Part shown: positions 1 to 8,863 of the stretch, in pieces
Numbering within the stretch: the first letter of the stretch is position 1
Layout: the number at the start of each line of letters is the position of its first letter
Assembly: GCA_947496145.1 (NCBI GenBank)
Contig: CANMBS010000006.1
Location: forward strand, 1 to 64,000
From: an uncultured Pseudovibrio sp.
GTDB lineage: Bacteria > Pseudomonadota > Alphaproteobacteria > Rhizobiales > Stappiaceae
Length of the DNA stretch: 64,000 nt
Reading direction: 5' to 3'
Made by a program: the position numbers and the translations under genes
The notes under the pieces: model-generated
What the model saw: the letters and a program-made list of their open reading frames with translations, nothing else
Told to the model about the DNA's origin: nothing
Databases searched by the model: none

Positions 1-40
1 CCCAACTTGCGCAATCTTGAAAACGTCAGCAGGTAATCCA

Positions 41-481
41 ATGGAACAGACCAAACTGAATGAAGAGGCAGTAAACGCCTTCTATGAAGCCTATTGGCCC
101 GAGATGAGCAGGAAAGTAAACGGCGACATAATCGAGGGAGTGAAGCAGCAAGCTCAGGACGCTTTGCATGCCTACCTCTCCCACCCTTCAGCTCTACGCT
201 CAATCATAGAGCAGAGTGTGAAGCCGTTGGAGTGGGAAGAACAGGCACACGAGACTGTCAAAGAAGCAAAAACAGCTCTGAACACCTACCAAATTGTGCA
301 GTCAATGACGTGCCTAACGCTATTCCTTGATGGAGTACAGACCCATGATACTGCTGGCTACAGCCAATGGGCAGAGATGAAAACAGCCTGCCTTAAGCAC
401 CACGCAGAGCAAGTCCTGAAGCTGTTCAACTTAGGGGGAGAGGAAGTTGATAGCAGAGAGCACTCCAACCAAACCAAATAA
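41..481 (+). CDS. Hypothetical protein of the integrative element
   Basis: I do not recognise this 146-residue protein. It is acidic and looks helical, with no signal peptide, membrane segment or familiar motif; a Cys/His-containing stretch (residues near TACLKHHAEQ) lies towards the C terminus. The ATG at 41 is preferred over an upstream TTG at 17 because a weak AGG ribosome site precedes it. It sits 20 bases before an excisionase-like gene and an integrase on the same strand, so it is probably cargo or a control gene of the mobile element whose rest lies left of the window. Function unknown. Confidence 0.6.
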   Translation: MEQTKLNEEAVNAFYEAYWPEMSRKVNGDIIEGVKQQAQDALHAYLSHPSALRSIIEQSVKPLEWEEQAHETVKEAKTALNTYQIVQSMTCLTLFLDGVQTHDTAGYSQWAEMKTACLKHHAEQVLKLFNLGGEEVDSREHSNQTK

Positions 482-501
482 ACAGATGGTGAGGATGTAA
501 A

Positions 502-753
502 ATGCGCCACTATGCACCAGAATTTTGTAATGCCAACGATATGGCGTATCTTATCGGGATGAAGCCCTCTGCTTTCAAAGATGCTGTTGGGAATGGCTTC
601 TTGCCAAAACCAATTAGAAATCCTTTTACCGGAGCTGATGTCTGGGACAGAGAAGAGGTCATCGAGGCAATGCGCGTGCATGGCCAACTGAAGTACGAAC
701 CAAAGGAAGTTGAGCTAGACATACTGAGGGCAGCCCGTGGTGAGAAAACATAA
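502..753 (+). CDS. AlpA/excisionase-like DNA-binding protein
   Basis: An 83-residue protein with the layout of the small winged-helix proteins of the AlpA/Xis/MerR-like group: an N-terminal helix-turn-helix (around NANDMAYLIGMKPSAFKDAV), a turn with FLPKPIRNP, then VWDREEVIEAMR. Such proteins act as recombination directionality factors or as activators of the integrase gene. A good ribosome site (GTGAGGA) precedes the ATG. The gene overlaps the integrase start by 17 bases, which suggests translational coupling. Excisionase is inferred from position and fold; a plain regulator is possible. Confidence 0.65.
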   Translation: MRHYAPEFCNANDMAYLIGMKPSAFKDAVGNGFLPKPIRNPFTGADVWDREEVIEAMRVHGQLKYEPKEVELDILRAARGEKT

Positions 754-1792
754 ATCAGTGATCGAATTACCACCGTTCATTCATGTGGTGCGCTCCAAGG
801 GAAAGACCTACTATTACTATCAACCACACAGAGGGACAGCAAAGTCAGGGAAGAGGATACGCATACCGCATGAACCTACAAGCGGCGAATTCTGGCTTTT
901 TATTACGCGCCTTCAGGATGACAAACAAGTAGACCCGGACCCCGAAAACTCCATTCGTTCACTGATCAAAACTTATCAGGGTCATCACAACTATAAACGC
1001 TTAAGCGCATCCACTCAGCGGGACTATGATAGATACCTTCAGATCCTTGAGCAACGACTTGGTAAATTCCCAGCAAGCGCAGTCACATCACAAGTCTTAG
1101 TTACACTACAAGATAGCATGGCGGACAAACCCTCAACGGCGAACCATGCAATGTCTGTCTACCGAACCTTATTTAAGTTTGGTGTCCCACGCGGGTTCTG
1201 TAGCGCAAACCCAGCAGAGTATGTTGAGGATCTCAAACATCATACCGAAAACGCAAAGCCCTGGCCTGACTGGGCAATCGAAATGGCGATGAACAATGCA
1301 CGATGGGAACTAAGAACCTTTGTTGCAATCGGGCTCTATACTGGTCAACGCACAAGCGACATTCTGAGAATGAAGCTTTCTGATATCAAGAATGGCCGTA
1401 TCAAAGTAATCCAGCAAAAGACCGGCAAACCACTCTGGATCAAGATTCATAAAAAACTTCAGCCAATCATTGATGATTGCCGTGCACGCGGTAACTTTAT
1501 CCTCGTTCCGCGCCATAACGGAGCCGAGTTAGACGCAAATGGCTTCAGGGCCATGTTTACAAGAGAGATGGCAAAGCCTGCTACTGCACCGATCCGTGAG
1601 AATGGGCTGAAGCCGCACGGCCTTCGCGCATCAGCTGCCAGTAGATTAAAGGAGATCGGTTGCTCGAATGGACAGATCTCATCAATCACGGGCATGAGCA
1701 CCGCCATGGTTGAGCGTTATACTAAACAATACGATCAGGTAAAAACCGCAGACGAAACCATCGCTTTGTGGGAAAATGCTGAAAAGAGCTAA
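737..1792 (+). CDS. Tyrosine-type site-specific integrase
   Basis: A 351-residue tyrosine recombinase starting at GTG 737. Residues about 65-165 form the SAM-like core-binding domain and 175-345 the catalytic domain. Catalytic residues visible are Arg205 (TGQRTSDIL), Lys228 (QQKTGK), His294 and Arg297 (PHGLRAS) and the nucleophile Tyr328 (VERYTK). The position usually occupied by the second His/Trp (GHS) is Met320 (GMS), which is unusual but seen in some phage integrases. It would integrate and excise the element to its left. It lies 127 bp upstream of tRNA-Gln and points towards it, consistent with an attachment site in or beside that tRNA. Confidence 0.93.
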   Translation: MVRKHKSVIELPPFIHVVRSKGKTYYYYQPHRGTAKSGKRIRIPHEPTSGEFWLFITRLQDDKQVDPDPENSIRSLIKTYQGHHNYKRLSASTQRDYDRYLQILEQRLGKFPASAVTSQVLVTLQDSMADKPSTANHAMSVYRTLFKFGVPRGFCSANPAEYVEDLKHHTENAKPWPDWAIEMAMNNARWELRTFVAIGLYTGQRTSDILRMKLSDIKNGRIKVIQQKTGKPLWIKIHKKLQPIIDDCRARGNFILVPRHNGAELDANGFRAMFTREMAKPATAPIRENGLKPHGLRASAASRLKEIGCSNGQISSITGMSTAMVERYTKQYDQVKTADETIALWENAEKS

Positions 1793-1865
1793 AACAACAT
1801 AACTTTTTTGAATTCACGCTTGACCCCATAATATCGGACGTATATAGAACGCCTCACCAAACGGG

Positions 1866-1896
1866 TTGTAAAACTTTTGGTCGGCTTTGTAAAACT
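1866..1896 (+). repeat. Two direct repeats TTGTAAAACT, 21 bp apart
   Basis: The decamer TTGTAAAACT occurs at 1866-1875 and 1887-1896, a spacing of exactly two helical turns, in the short gap between the integrase stop and tRNA-Gln. Paired, phased short repeats beside an integrase gene are typical of arm-type integrase or excisionase binding sites. That role is inferred. Confidence 0.5.
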
Positions 1897-1919
1897 CGAA
1901 GCTAACGTATTGGTTTTGC

Positions 1920-1993
1920 TGGGGATTAGTTTAATGGTAGAACAGCGGACTCTGACTCCGTCGGTCCTGGTTCGAGTCCAGGATCCCCAGCCA
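1920..1993 (+). tRNA. tRNA-Gln (anticodon CTG)
   Basis: A complete cloverleaf. The acceptor arm TGGGGAT (1920-1926) pairs with ATCCCCA (1983-1989), followed by discriminator G and an encoded CCA (1991-1993). The anticodon arm GCGGA/TCCGT closes the loop CTCTGAC, giving anticodon CTG. The T arm carries GGTTCGAGTCC. The integrase gene lies on its 5' side, so the tRNA may contain or border the element's attachment site. It is intact. Confidence 0.96.
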
Positions 1994-2110
1994 ATTACTC
2001 TCAGGAATTCAATCAACAGTTTATAGTGGTCACTGCTACTTTTCGCAGATTGACGGCCTTGCGTCGCTCAAGAACACTTTCGTTCCCGACTAAGTGCGAA
2101 GGTTCTTGTA

Positions 2111-2842
2111 ATGCCCTTTTCCCCCAAACGAATTGCTGTTTTTGGTGCAAGCGGAGCGATTGGCTCTGCGTTTACTCGCGAATGTCTTGATCGATATGCC
2201 GAAGCTCAATTATTTTGCTTTTCCCGAAGTGTCGAGCGCATTCCGATGTATGAGCGCACCACTCGTTTCCCCCTTGATGCAAGAGATGAAGCTGCGCTTG
2301 TGGAGTATCAGGAGGTCATCAAGCAGGCGGGCGGACTGGATTTGATTTTTGTAGCAACAGGGCAACTCCACAGCACGACAACAAAGCCAGAAAAAACAAT
2401 CCGTTCACTTTCTGTTAGTAATATGGAAGAGACAATTTACGCAAATACCATTCTGCCAGCTATGATCATGAAGCATTTCCTGCCCCTTTTACCTAAACAC
2501 GCTAAAGGAGTTTTTGCGGCGATATCAGCCCGTGTTGGTAGCATCTCAGATAATTACATCGGCGGCTGGTATTCGTACCGCGCCTCAAAAGCAGCATTAA
2601 ACATGCTTATTCGATGTGCTGCTATTGAGATGCAGCGAACTCATCAAATGGCTGCCGTAATTGGCTTACACCCCGGCACTGTAAACAGCCCGCTTTCCCA
2701 TCCGTTTCAGCGAAGTGTTCCAGAAGGGCAACTGATGCAGCCCGCAAAATCTGCTGAACTTCTTCTGAATGTGATCAGCAAGGTTGATCAAGCCCAAACA
2801 GGCAGGTGCCTTGCCTATGACGGGACCGAGATCAAACCTTAA
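2111..2842 (+). CDS. SDR family NAD(P)-dependent oxidoreductase
   Basis: A 243-residue short-chain dehydrogenase/reductase. The N-terminal nucleotide-binding glycine motif is VFGASGAIGSAF; the catalytic Ser is in the ISARVGS region, and Tyr and Lys appear as SYRASKAAL. The length is typical of classical SDRs, and it resembles the CsgA/C-factor-like subgroup. Substrate unknown. It is the first chromosomal gene after tRNA-Gln and is convergent with the DUF2817 gene, with only five bases between the stops, so the two probably do not share an operon. Confidence 0.88.
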   Translation: MPFSPKRIAVFGASGAIGSAFTRECLDRYAEAQLFCFSRSVERIPMYERTTRFPLDARDEAALVEYQEVIKQAGGLDLIFVATGQLHSTTTKPEKTIRSLSVSNMEETIYANTILPAMIMKHFLPLLPKHAKGVFAAISARVGSISDNYIGGWYSYRASKAALNMLIRCAAIEMQRTHQMAAVIGLHPGTVNSPLSHPFQRSVPEGQLMQPAKSAELLLNVISKVDQAQTGRCLAYDGTEIKP

Positions 2843-2847
2843 GCCGC

Positions 2848-3879
2848 TTACACCTTGACTTCAGTTTTCAGTACATAGTTTTCGAACACGTCCCGACTTT
2901 GGCTTAACAAAGCTTCGCACCACTCGGGCGTATCTACAAAGAGTGCATCTTTCAATTCCTGCTGGATTTCTCTCTTCAATTCAGAAGCAGCTGTAGCACG
3001 ATTGCGTTTTAACCAGTTATCCCGGCGGTGCGCATCCAAAACTTGCTCAAACGGGACAGTTCCAAATTCAAGGATCAGCTTGGTCGGGGGTACCGACACA
3101 TCTAGCAGGTCGATAGCATCACACATAAAGCCACCAATGAGGTTCCATTCCACCTCGTCACCGGGCTTTGAACTCAAATCCATCACTTCGCAAAAGCCGC
3201 AGGGACCTACCCCTGTATGCAGATCAATAATCGTAGCAGATTTGGCCCCAGCCCCGTATCGAGCGATCACGTTCTGCAAGTTCCGGGTACACCATGTGGT
3301 TTGATTGCCGCCATAAAACAAACCCATCGGCTCTGTATATTGTCCCTTCAACACCTTTTGCGTCAAAGCACCTGCGCCATTTTTATTTGTATAAGCTTTT
3401 ATTTGCGAATTGGCATGGTCCCAAGCTTCTCCAGAGACGTCAAAAGCACAAATTGCGTCATGCAGCTCTTCATAATCAGGATTTTGTGGCAACGCATTTG
3501 AGAAATTGATGGAATTACGATTGTTGTCGACATTGTTTTCATCAGTTCTTGTGAAGATCACCGATCCTGCAGGATTGACTGCATGTATCCAAACCACTTT
3601 GGTCGTTGCGGGTAAGTTATCAATGTAGCGCTGCATCAAGTCCAGTTGGATACCGGAACCTGCCGTAAGCTCTGTGCCATGAACACCGGATGTAATAAAA
3701 ACAACATGCTCACACTCTGTGGGTCCCTGTACAGCAACAGTCACCTGCACTGGTCCCTCTTTGCTCTCAAAGGTTGGATGAGGGATGACTTCAGTCGGAA
3801 ACCCAAGGCGATGCGATAGATCGATAAAACGCTTTTGCGCTTCAAAATAATTATCAGAGAAAACAGGATTTGCAGGCAT
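2848..3879 (-). CDS. DUF2817 / M14-like zinc metallopeptidase family protein
   Basis: A 343-residue protein of the DUF2817 family, which is related to the M14 carboxypeptidases and to succinylglutamate desuccinylase-like amidohydrolases. Visible metal-site candidates are His67 and Glu70 (SGVHGTELTAG) and a later His in DLHTGVGP; NRNSINF and the Glu of LILEFGT are also family-like. No signal peptide, so probably cytoplasmic. It is divergent from the nucleoside hydrolase gene across a 216-bp gap. Substrate unknown; hydrolysis of an amide or peptide bond is inferred from the family. Confidence 0.8.
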   Translation of the reverse strand: MPANPVFSDNYFEAQKRFIDLSHRLGFPTEVIPHPTFESKEGPVQVTVAVQGPTECEHVVFITSGVHGTELTAGSGIQLDLMQRYIDNLPATTKVVWIHAVNPAGSVIFTRTDENNVDNNRNSINFSNALPQNPDYEELHDAICAFDVSGEAWDHANSQIKAYTNKNGAGALTQKVLKGQYTEPMGLFYGGNQTTWCTRNLQNVIARYGAGAKSATIIDLHTGVGPCGFCEVMDLSSKPGDEVEWNLIGGFMCDAIDLLDVSVPPTKLILEFGTVPFEQVLDAHRRDNWLKRNRATAASELKREIQQELKDALFVDTPEWCEALLSQSRDVFENYVLKTEVKV

Positions 3880-4095
3880 ATTTTACTCATCCATCATGTC
3901 ATGAAGGTGTGATATATCGACAAGTCAGTTACACAAGTAATTGACCTTGCTGAAATAATCTAGTCTCTTGTTTCTTATCTCTTTTTCTCATGTATCAGTT
4001 GCCGTTTACCAATCAAACGCGGAGATACATCCTCATACAAGATTGCCGCTGCGCACCCAGAGCGTTAGCGGTGACTGGTTTACCAGGAGCGAATA

Positions 4096-5052
4096 ATGAA
4101 AAGAAAACTAATACTGGATGTGGACACAGGTACCGACGATGCCGTTGCCATCATGCTTGCAGCGTTACATGACGATCTGGACCTGATTGGCATTACAACC
4201 GTAAACGGGAACGCCGAGCTGCATTACTGCACAGATAATTCCTTGCGTGTGCTCGACTATATTGGGAAGCCAGAAATTCCTGTTTATGCTGGCTGCCCAA
4301 AACCTCTGGTTCGAAACGTTTTCCCTGTTCCGCGCACTAAAAATGACCTGACAGAAAAAATCCACGGCAAACATCTGCCTTTGCCGGAAACTGACCTGAA
4401 AGCACAGGAACAGCACGCGGTAGAGTATCTGGTGGAGACCTATCGTGCAGCAACGGATCCGATTACACTTGTTCCAGTTGCACCGCTCACTAATATTGCA
4501 GCTGCGCTTTCAGGTGAGCCAAAGCTTGTGGACCTTATCCCGGAAGTGGTGATCATGGGCGGTGGGCATGATGTGGGCAATGTGACACCAGCGGCTGAAT
4601 TTAACATCTGGGCTGATCCTGAGGCAGCTTATGCAGTGTTTAATGCCGGGTTCGAGAAGCTCACGCTTGTTCCACTTGATGCAACTCACAAAGCACTTGT
4701 CACAGCCTCCGACTGCCGGGCATTTGAGGAACTCGGAACGCCTGCTGGCAAAGCAATGGCGGCATGCACCGGACACCGTATCGGTGTTCACGACAAGATC
4801 CAGAGCATGCATATTGAACATAGTGCGCCAGTTCATGATGCTCTTTGCATCGCACACCTTATCCAACCAGAGGTGATAACACTGGAAGAACACCCAGTAG
4901 ATATTGAAACGCAAGGTGCTTTGACGGTAGGGCGCACAGTAATTGACAAGAAACGCCGGGGTAGCAGGCCTGTTAACTGCAAAGTGGCATTTGATGCTAA
5001 CGCGGCTTTGTTCGTCGACATCATGATGCAGACTTTTGCCAAGAGTGCATAA
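4096..5052 (+). CDS. Nucleoside hydrolase (inosine-uridine preferring family)
   Basis: A 318-residue member of the IunH/RihA-C family, which cleaves the N-glycosidic bond of ribonucleosides to base and ribose. The calcium-binding DxDxGxDD signature appears as DVDTGTDDA (Asp8, Asp10, Asp14, Asp15). EFNIWADPEAA and the late His in SAPVHDALC match the ribose and metal site. An AGGAG ribosome site precedes the ATG. Followed by an intrinsic terminator at 5061, so monocistronic. Base specificity cannot be read. Together with the allantoinase at 11594 it suggests purine scavenging. Confidence 0.93.
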   Translation: MKRKLILDVDTGTDDAVAIMLAALHDDLDLIGITTVNGNAELHYCTDNSLRVLDYIGKPEIPVYAGCPKPLVRNVFPVPRTKNDLTEKIHGKHLPLPETDLKAQEQHAVEYLVETYRAATDPITLVPVAPLTNIAAALSGEPKLVDLIPEVVIMGGGHDVGNVTPAAEFNIWADPEAAYAVFNAGFEKLTLVPLDATHKALVTASDCRAFEELGTPAGKAMAACTGHRIGVHDKIQSMHIEHSAPVHDALCIAHLIQPEVITLEEHPVDIETQGALTVGRTVIDKKRRGSRPVNCKVAFDANAALFVDIMMQTFAKSA

Positions 5053-5060
5053 AGCATATT

Positions 5061-5094
5061 GCGCTGGAGGGAGAAACACCTTCAGCGCCTTTTG
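5061..5094 (+). terminator. Intrinsic terminator of the nucleoside hydrolase gene
   Basis: GCGCTGGAGG (5061-5070) pairs with CCTTCAGCGC (5079-5088) with one G-U pair, followed by CTTTTG. It lies nine bases after the stop codon. Confidence 0.8.
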
Positions 5095-5234
5095 CCATTT
5101 TATAAAGATGAGTTGACCCATTCTACCAAACCTCTGGCTTGAGCCAAAGTGGTTAATCGCAACACAACTGGCGGATATTTCGATCTCATTTTTGCCGGAT
5201 ACAACAATCTTGCGAGCAATTTTACCGATTGGCT

Positions 5235-5265
5235 TTGAAAGCCTCTTAGATCTATCTGCTATAAT
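5235..5265 (+). promoter_or_regulatory. Candidate sigma-70 promoter
   Basis: A perfect TATAAT at 5260-5265 lies 38 bp before the small ORF at 5303. The best upstream hexamer is TTGAAA at 5235-5240 with a long 19-bp spacer, so the -35 assignment is weak. Confidence 0.4.
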
Positions 5266-5302
5266 TAATGAGGTTTTGGCTTCAGGGTTGGGTTAGAGTT
5301 AG

Positions 5303-5650
5303 ATGCTTCGTTCAACTGCGCATCAATTGTTTGACCAGCTGGTCTCCTGCGAGACACTTTTGGATAGCTGTGGAGAGCGCATGTGGCGGGATAAACTTCG
5401 CCAGACGCGAGTTGTCGACGCAACTGGAAATGAAGCGCTGGATTTGGATTTATTGCTCTCTTATTTCTCGCAGGGCGAAGCTTTCTTTGAACTGGAACTC
5501 TCTCATGATCTGGGACATCGTGTAAATGAGACGACAGAGCCAGGTGCCAACTCTCATTTAGTTACATTACGGCTCGATATTTTCTATTTGGCCCAAAAGT
5601 GCCTAGATGAGGGACATACGAGCATCGTCATCATCTCGGCCTGCCCCTAA
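5303..5650 (+). CDS. Small hypothetical protein
   Basis: A 115-residue acidic protein with no signal peptide or membrane segment. The arrangement of an N-terminal helix (LLDSCGERMW), LLSYFSQGEAFFELEL and a C-terminal LRLDIFYLAQKCL faintly recalls the DUF6966-type small proteins, but I cannot confirm this. It has a candidate promoter upstream and is convergent with the RND pump gene that ends at 5666. Function unknown. Confidence 0.6.
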   Translation: MLRSTAHQLFDQLVSCETLLDSCGERMWRDKLRQTRVVDATGNEALDLDLLLSYFSQGEAFFELELSHDLGHRVNETTEPGANSHLVTLRLDIFYLAQKCLDEGHTSIVIISACP

Positions 5651-5665
5651 TCGGCCTAAATTTTG

Positions 5666-8600
5666 CTATTCTGCAGGTGTTTTGCCTGCGCCCAGCGCAT
5701 GATCCAGTTCTGAGTGTATTTTTTCTTCGCTTGCTTTGCGCGGTTTGGTGAAACGCATGAGCAACAGATAGGCCGCAGGCGTCACAAAGAGTGTTGACAG
5801 GGTTGCAAACCCCAGACCACCAACGATCACCCACCCCATCTCAATACGTGCTTCAGCTCCAGCTCCAAATGCCATGACAAGCGGAACGCCGCCAAGTACT
5901 GTGGAGACCACAGTCATGATCACCGGGCGGAACCGGATGAGACAAGCATCATGAATGGCCTCAAACACAGAACGCCCTTCCTCGCGCAACGTGTTGGCAA
6001 ACTCGACTATGAGGATACCATTCTTCGCCATCAAGCCCACCAGAAGGATAATACCGATTTGAGAATAGATGTTGATGGACCCGCCTGTAAGGCCAATAGA
6101 AATAATTGCCGCAGAAACCCCAAAAGGTACAGTACACAAGATTACAAGGGCACTGACAAAGCTCTCAAACTGAGCAGCAAGCACCAGAAAGACCACCAGA
6201 ATTGCAAACAAGAACGTTACATACACATTGGATGTGGTCTGTTCTAAAACTGCTGCCTCACTAAGTAAGGTAACATTACTTCCTGTGGGGAGAACTTCTG
6301 CTGCAATTTCTTTCATGTCTGCAATAGATTGAGCCAGGTCATAGCCTTCATTAATCGCGATGGTTACAGGCACAGCACGTTGTTGTTCTTCACGGGTCAG
6401 GCTTGGAGCAACAGCCTCCTCTTCAATGGAGACAATAGACGACATCGGCAACATCGTTCCGTCTTTGCTTTTGATGAAGATGTTCTCCAAATCACGGGTG
6501 GAGCGCATTGGCGATCCGCCAGCTTCCATCACCATTGGAATGCCATCATCTTCTACAAACAGATCAGCAACTGATCTGCCATCCAATAGCATTCTCAGAT
6601 TTGAGGCAATACGGTCAGAAGACAAGCCAAGATCTTCAGCACGCTCTCTATCAATGCTTAGCAACAGTTGTGGCTGAGTTGTTTCATAGGACACATAGGC
6701 AAAGCCAACTTTATCGCCGTGACGTTCCTGCATCTGCTCTACGATTTCATCTGCACTTTTTGCCAGTTCATCATAATTGGTGCCTGTTACTGCAAAGCGA
6801 AGTCCCTGACCTGCGCCACGAATACCAAGAGTATTGGGTTGCGCAACCCGCACTTTCAAACCGGGTATCCGGGAAGTTTTGCGTTGCAGCTCACGCACAA
6901 TATCTTGTTGTGTCCGCTCACGATCAGCCCAGTCTTTTAAAGACATGACAAGGAAACCACGATTAATCTGCCCACCCATACCAATCAGGCTCATCACGGA
7001 TCGGGCTTCGCCATTGTCGACATACACCTGCGCAATATTCTCCAGCTCGGTCATTTTTCCGGCAGTGTAATCCAAGCTTGCACCTTGAGGTGTCGAACCA
7101 ATCATGAAGATCACGGCCCGATCCTCGTTTGGTGTCAACTGGCGCGGCAGGGAGGTAAATTGAGATGCACCCCATACAACAAAGAGTGTCGCCACAATGA
7201 GCAGGATGAAGGGTCGCCGTAATGTCCAGTCAAGTGTGTTAGAGTATAGCCGTTCCAATGACTTACCAACACCGGAAATTGCTCTCCAGACCGCAGAAGG
7301 TTTGTGTGTTTCCTCGTAGAGTTTGGTGCGCAGCAAACGCGAAGCCATCATTGGGGCAAGTGTCAGAGCAACGAAAGATGACAGCATAACGCAGATTGCG
7401 AGTACAAAGCCAAACTCTGAGAAGAGTTTACCGACACTACCAGGCAAAAACGAGATGGGAATGAAAACAGCTGCCAGCGTTGCCGTTGTTGTGATCACAG
7501 CAAAAAAGACTTCCCGCGTCCCTAAGATAGCTGCTGCCCTGGGCCCCTGCCCTTTGTGAACACGCTTAGAGATGTTTTCAAGCACCACAATCGCGTCATC
7601 GACTACCATGCCAGTTGCCAGTAGCAAGGCAAGCAGTGTCAGAACATTTGCAGAAAACCCGGCAAGCCAAATCCCAACCAGTGCACCTATGAGCGCAACT
7701 GGTACGGTTACAGCGGGAATAAGCGTGACCCGGATAGACCCAAGGAATAACAGAATCACACCAATGACAATTGTCGTTGAAAGGAATAGGGAGAACACCA
7801 CCTCCTTAATTGCTCCACCGATGAAAGTTGCGTCATCACTGCTGATGTTAACTTCCACGTCTTTTGGCAGCTGCTCATTCATGCGTGCGACTTCTGCGCG
7901 AACATTGTTGGAGATATCGATTGTGTTTGAGTTAGCAGAACGTATCAGGCCCATTCCAACTGCACGGCGACCATTATAAAATGCTCCGGAGGATGCTCTT
8001 TCCGGCCCGTAACTTACAAATGCGATGTCACGAATACGAGTGGTTTCATTAATCTTCACCATCCCGATCTGCTCAGCCGTTTCTACATCTGAATTGGCTC
8101 GTACGAAGAGTTCCTGATCACCGGTTTCAAGCGATCCTCCCGACGTATCAAGAGCAAGCTCTTCTAAAACCTGCCGCAAGTCATCTGGTGTTAAACCACG
8201 CGAGGACATGGCCTGAACGTTTATTGCGATCTTAAAGACAGGTGTTTGTGATCCATAAACATTCACACTGGCTACACCTGGAACTGATGTAATCCGATCA
8301 ATGAGTTCGTCATCAACAAACTTGCTTAACTCTTCAATACGCATCTGATCTGAAGTAACTACAAGGCGCATTACAGGATCAGCATCGGCATCAGCCTTTA
8401 CGACCACAGGTGTATCAGCATCTTCTGGAAGGTTTCTAGCAGCACTGCTAACAGCATCCCGAATATCGTTTGCGGCTTCGCTTACCTCGATGCTATCGTT
8501 AAACTCCACCGTGATACGACTACGCCCATACTTTGAAGAGGATGAAACGGAGGCGATACCAGAGGTACGTGCGATTGCCTTTTCAAGCACACTGGTGATT

Positions 8601-8845
8601 TCGGCATCTGTGACTTCCGGAGGAGCGCCTGAATAGGTCGTGGTTACGGTAACAACAGGTCGGTCCACGTTTGGCATTTCACGTACTTCAATACCCAACA
8701 ATGCTGCAATGCCTGCTACAATAATCAGAAGATTTAAGGTGATTGCCAGAACTGGCCTACGCACACAAATTGCATAAAGACCGTTGAGATGACTCTCGCG
8801 TTCAGCTTTTTTATCTGCCTGAGGTGATTTTTTGTCAGCTACCAT
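5666..8845 (-). CDS. RND efflux pump, inner-membrane permease (HAE1/AcrB-like)
   Basis: A 1059-residue resistance-nodulation-division permease of normal length for the AcrB/MexB type. It has TM1 near residues 31-50, a large periplasmic loop, TM2-6 from about 350, a second loop and TM7-12. The proton-relay residues are all present: Asp416-Asp417 in TM4 (GMVVDDAIVVLE) and Lys941 in TM10 (LMAKNGILIVEF). It exports hydrophobic or amphiphilic compounds using proton-motive force. It is 18 bp downstream of its adaptor gene in a two-gene operon with no outer-membrane channel gene nearby, so it presumably uses a TolC encoded elsewhere. Substrate unknown. Confidence 0.95.
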   Translation of the reverse strand: MVADKKSPQADKKAERESHLNGLYAICVRRPVLAITLNLLIIVAGIAALLGIEVREMPNVDRPVVTVTTTYSGAPPEVTDAEITSVLEKAIARTSGIASVSSSSKYGRSRITVEFNDSIEVSEAANDIRDAVSSAARNLPEDADTPVVVKADADADPVMRLVVTSDQMRIEELSKFVDDELIDRITSVPGVASVNVYGSQTPVFKIAINVQAMSSRGLTPDDLRQVLEELALDTSGGSLETGDQELFVRANSDVETAEQIGMVKINETTRIRDIAFVSYGPERASSGAFYNGRRAVGMGLIRSANSNTIDISNNVRAEVARMNEQLPKDVEVNISSDDATFIGGAIKEVVFSLFLSTTIVIGVILLFLGSIRVTLIPAVTVPVALIGALVGIWLAGFSANVLTLLALLLATGMVVDDAIVVLENISKRVHKGQGPRAAAILGTREVFFAVITTTATLAAVFIPISFLPGSVGKLFSEFGFVLAICVMLSSFVALTLAPMMASRLLRTKLYEETHKPSAVWRAISGVGKSLERLYSNTLDWTLRRPFILLIVATLFVVWGASQFTSLPRQLTPNEDRAVIFMIGSTPQGASLDYTAGKMTELENIAQVYVDNGEARSVMSLIGMGGQINRGFLVMSLKDWADRERTQQDIVRELQRKTSRIPGLKVRVAQPNTLGIRGAGQGLRFAVTGTNYDELAKSADEIVEQMQERHGDKVGFAYVSYETTQPQLLLSIDRERAEDLGLSSDRIASNLRMLLDGRSVADLFVEDDGIPMVMEAGGSPMRSTRDLENIFIKSKDGTMLPMSSIVSIEEEAVAPSLTREEQQRAVPVTIAINEGYDLAQSIADMKEIAAEVLPTGSNVTLLSEAAVLEQTTSNVYVTFLFAILVVFLVLAAQFESFVSALVILCTVPFGVSAAIISIGLTGGSINIYSQIGIILLVGLMAKNGILIVEFANTLREEGRSVFEAIHDACLIRFRPVIMTVVSTVLGGVPLVMAFGAGAEARIEMGWVIVGGLGFATLSTLFVTPAAYLLLMRFTKPRKASEEKIHSELDHALGAGKTPAE

Positions 8846-8863
8846 TGTAATACTTCACCTCAA

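Noticed and set aside
4510-5121. A 203-codon minus-strand frame over the nucleoside hydrolase gene
   Set aside because: Antisense to a clear IunH-family gene; composition is Cys/His rich and no motif is present.
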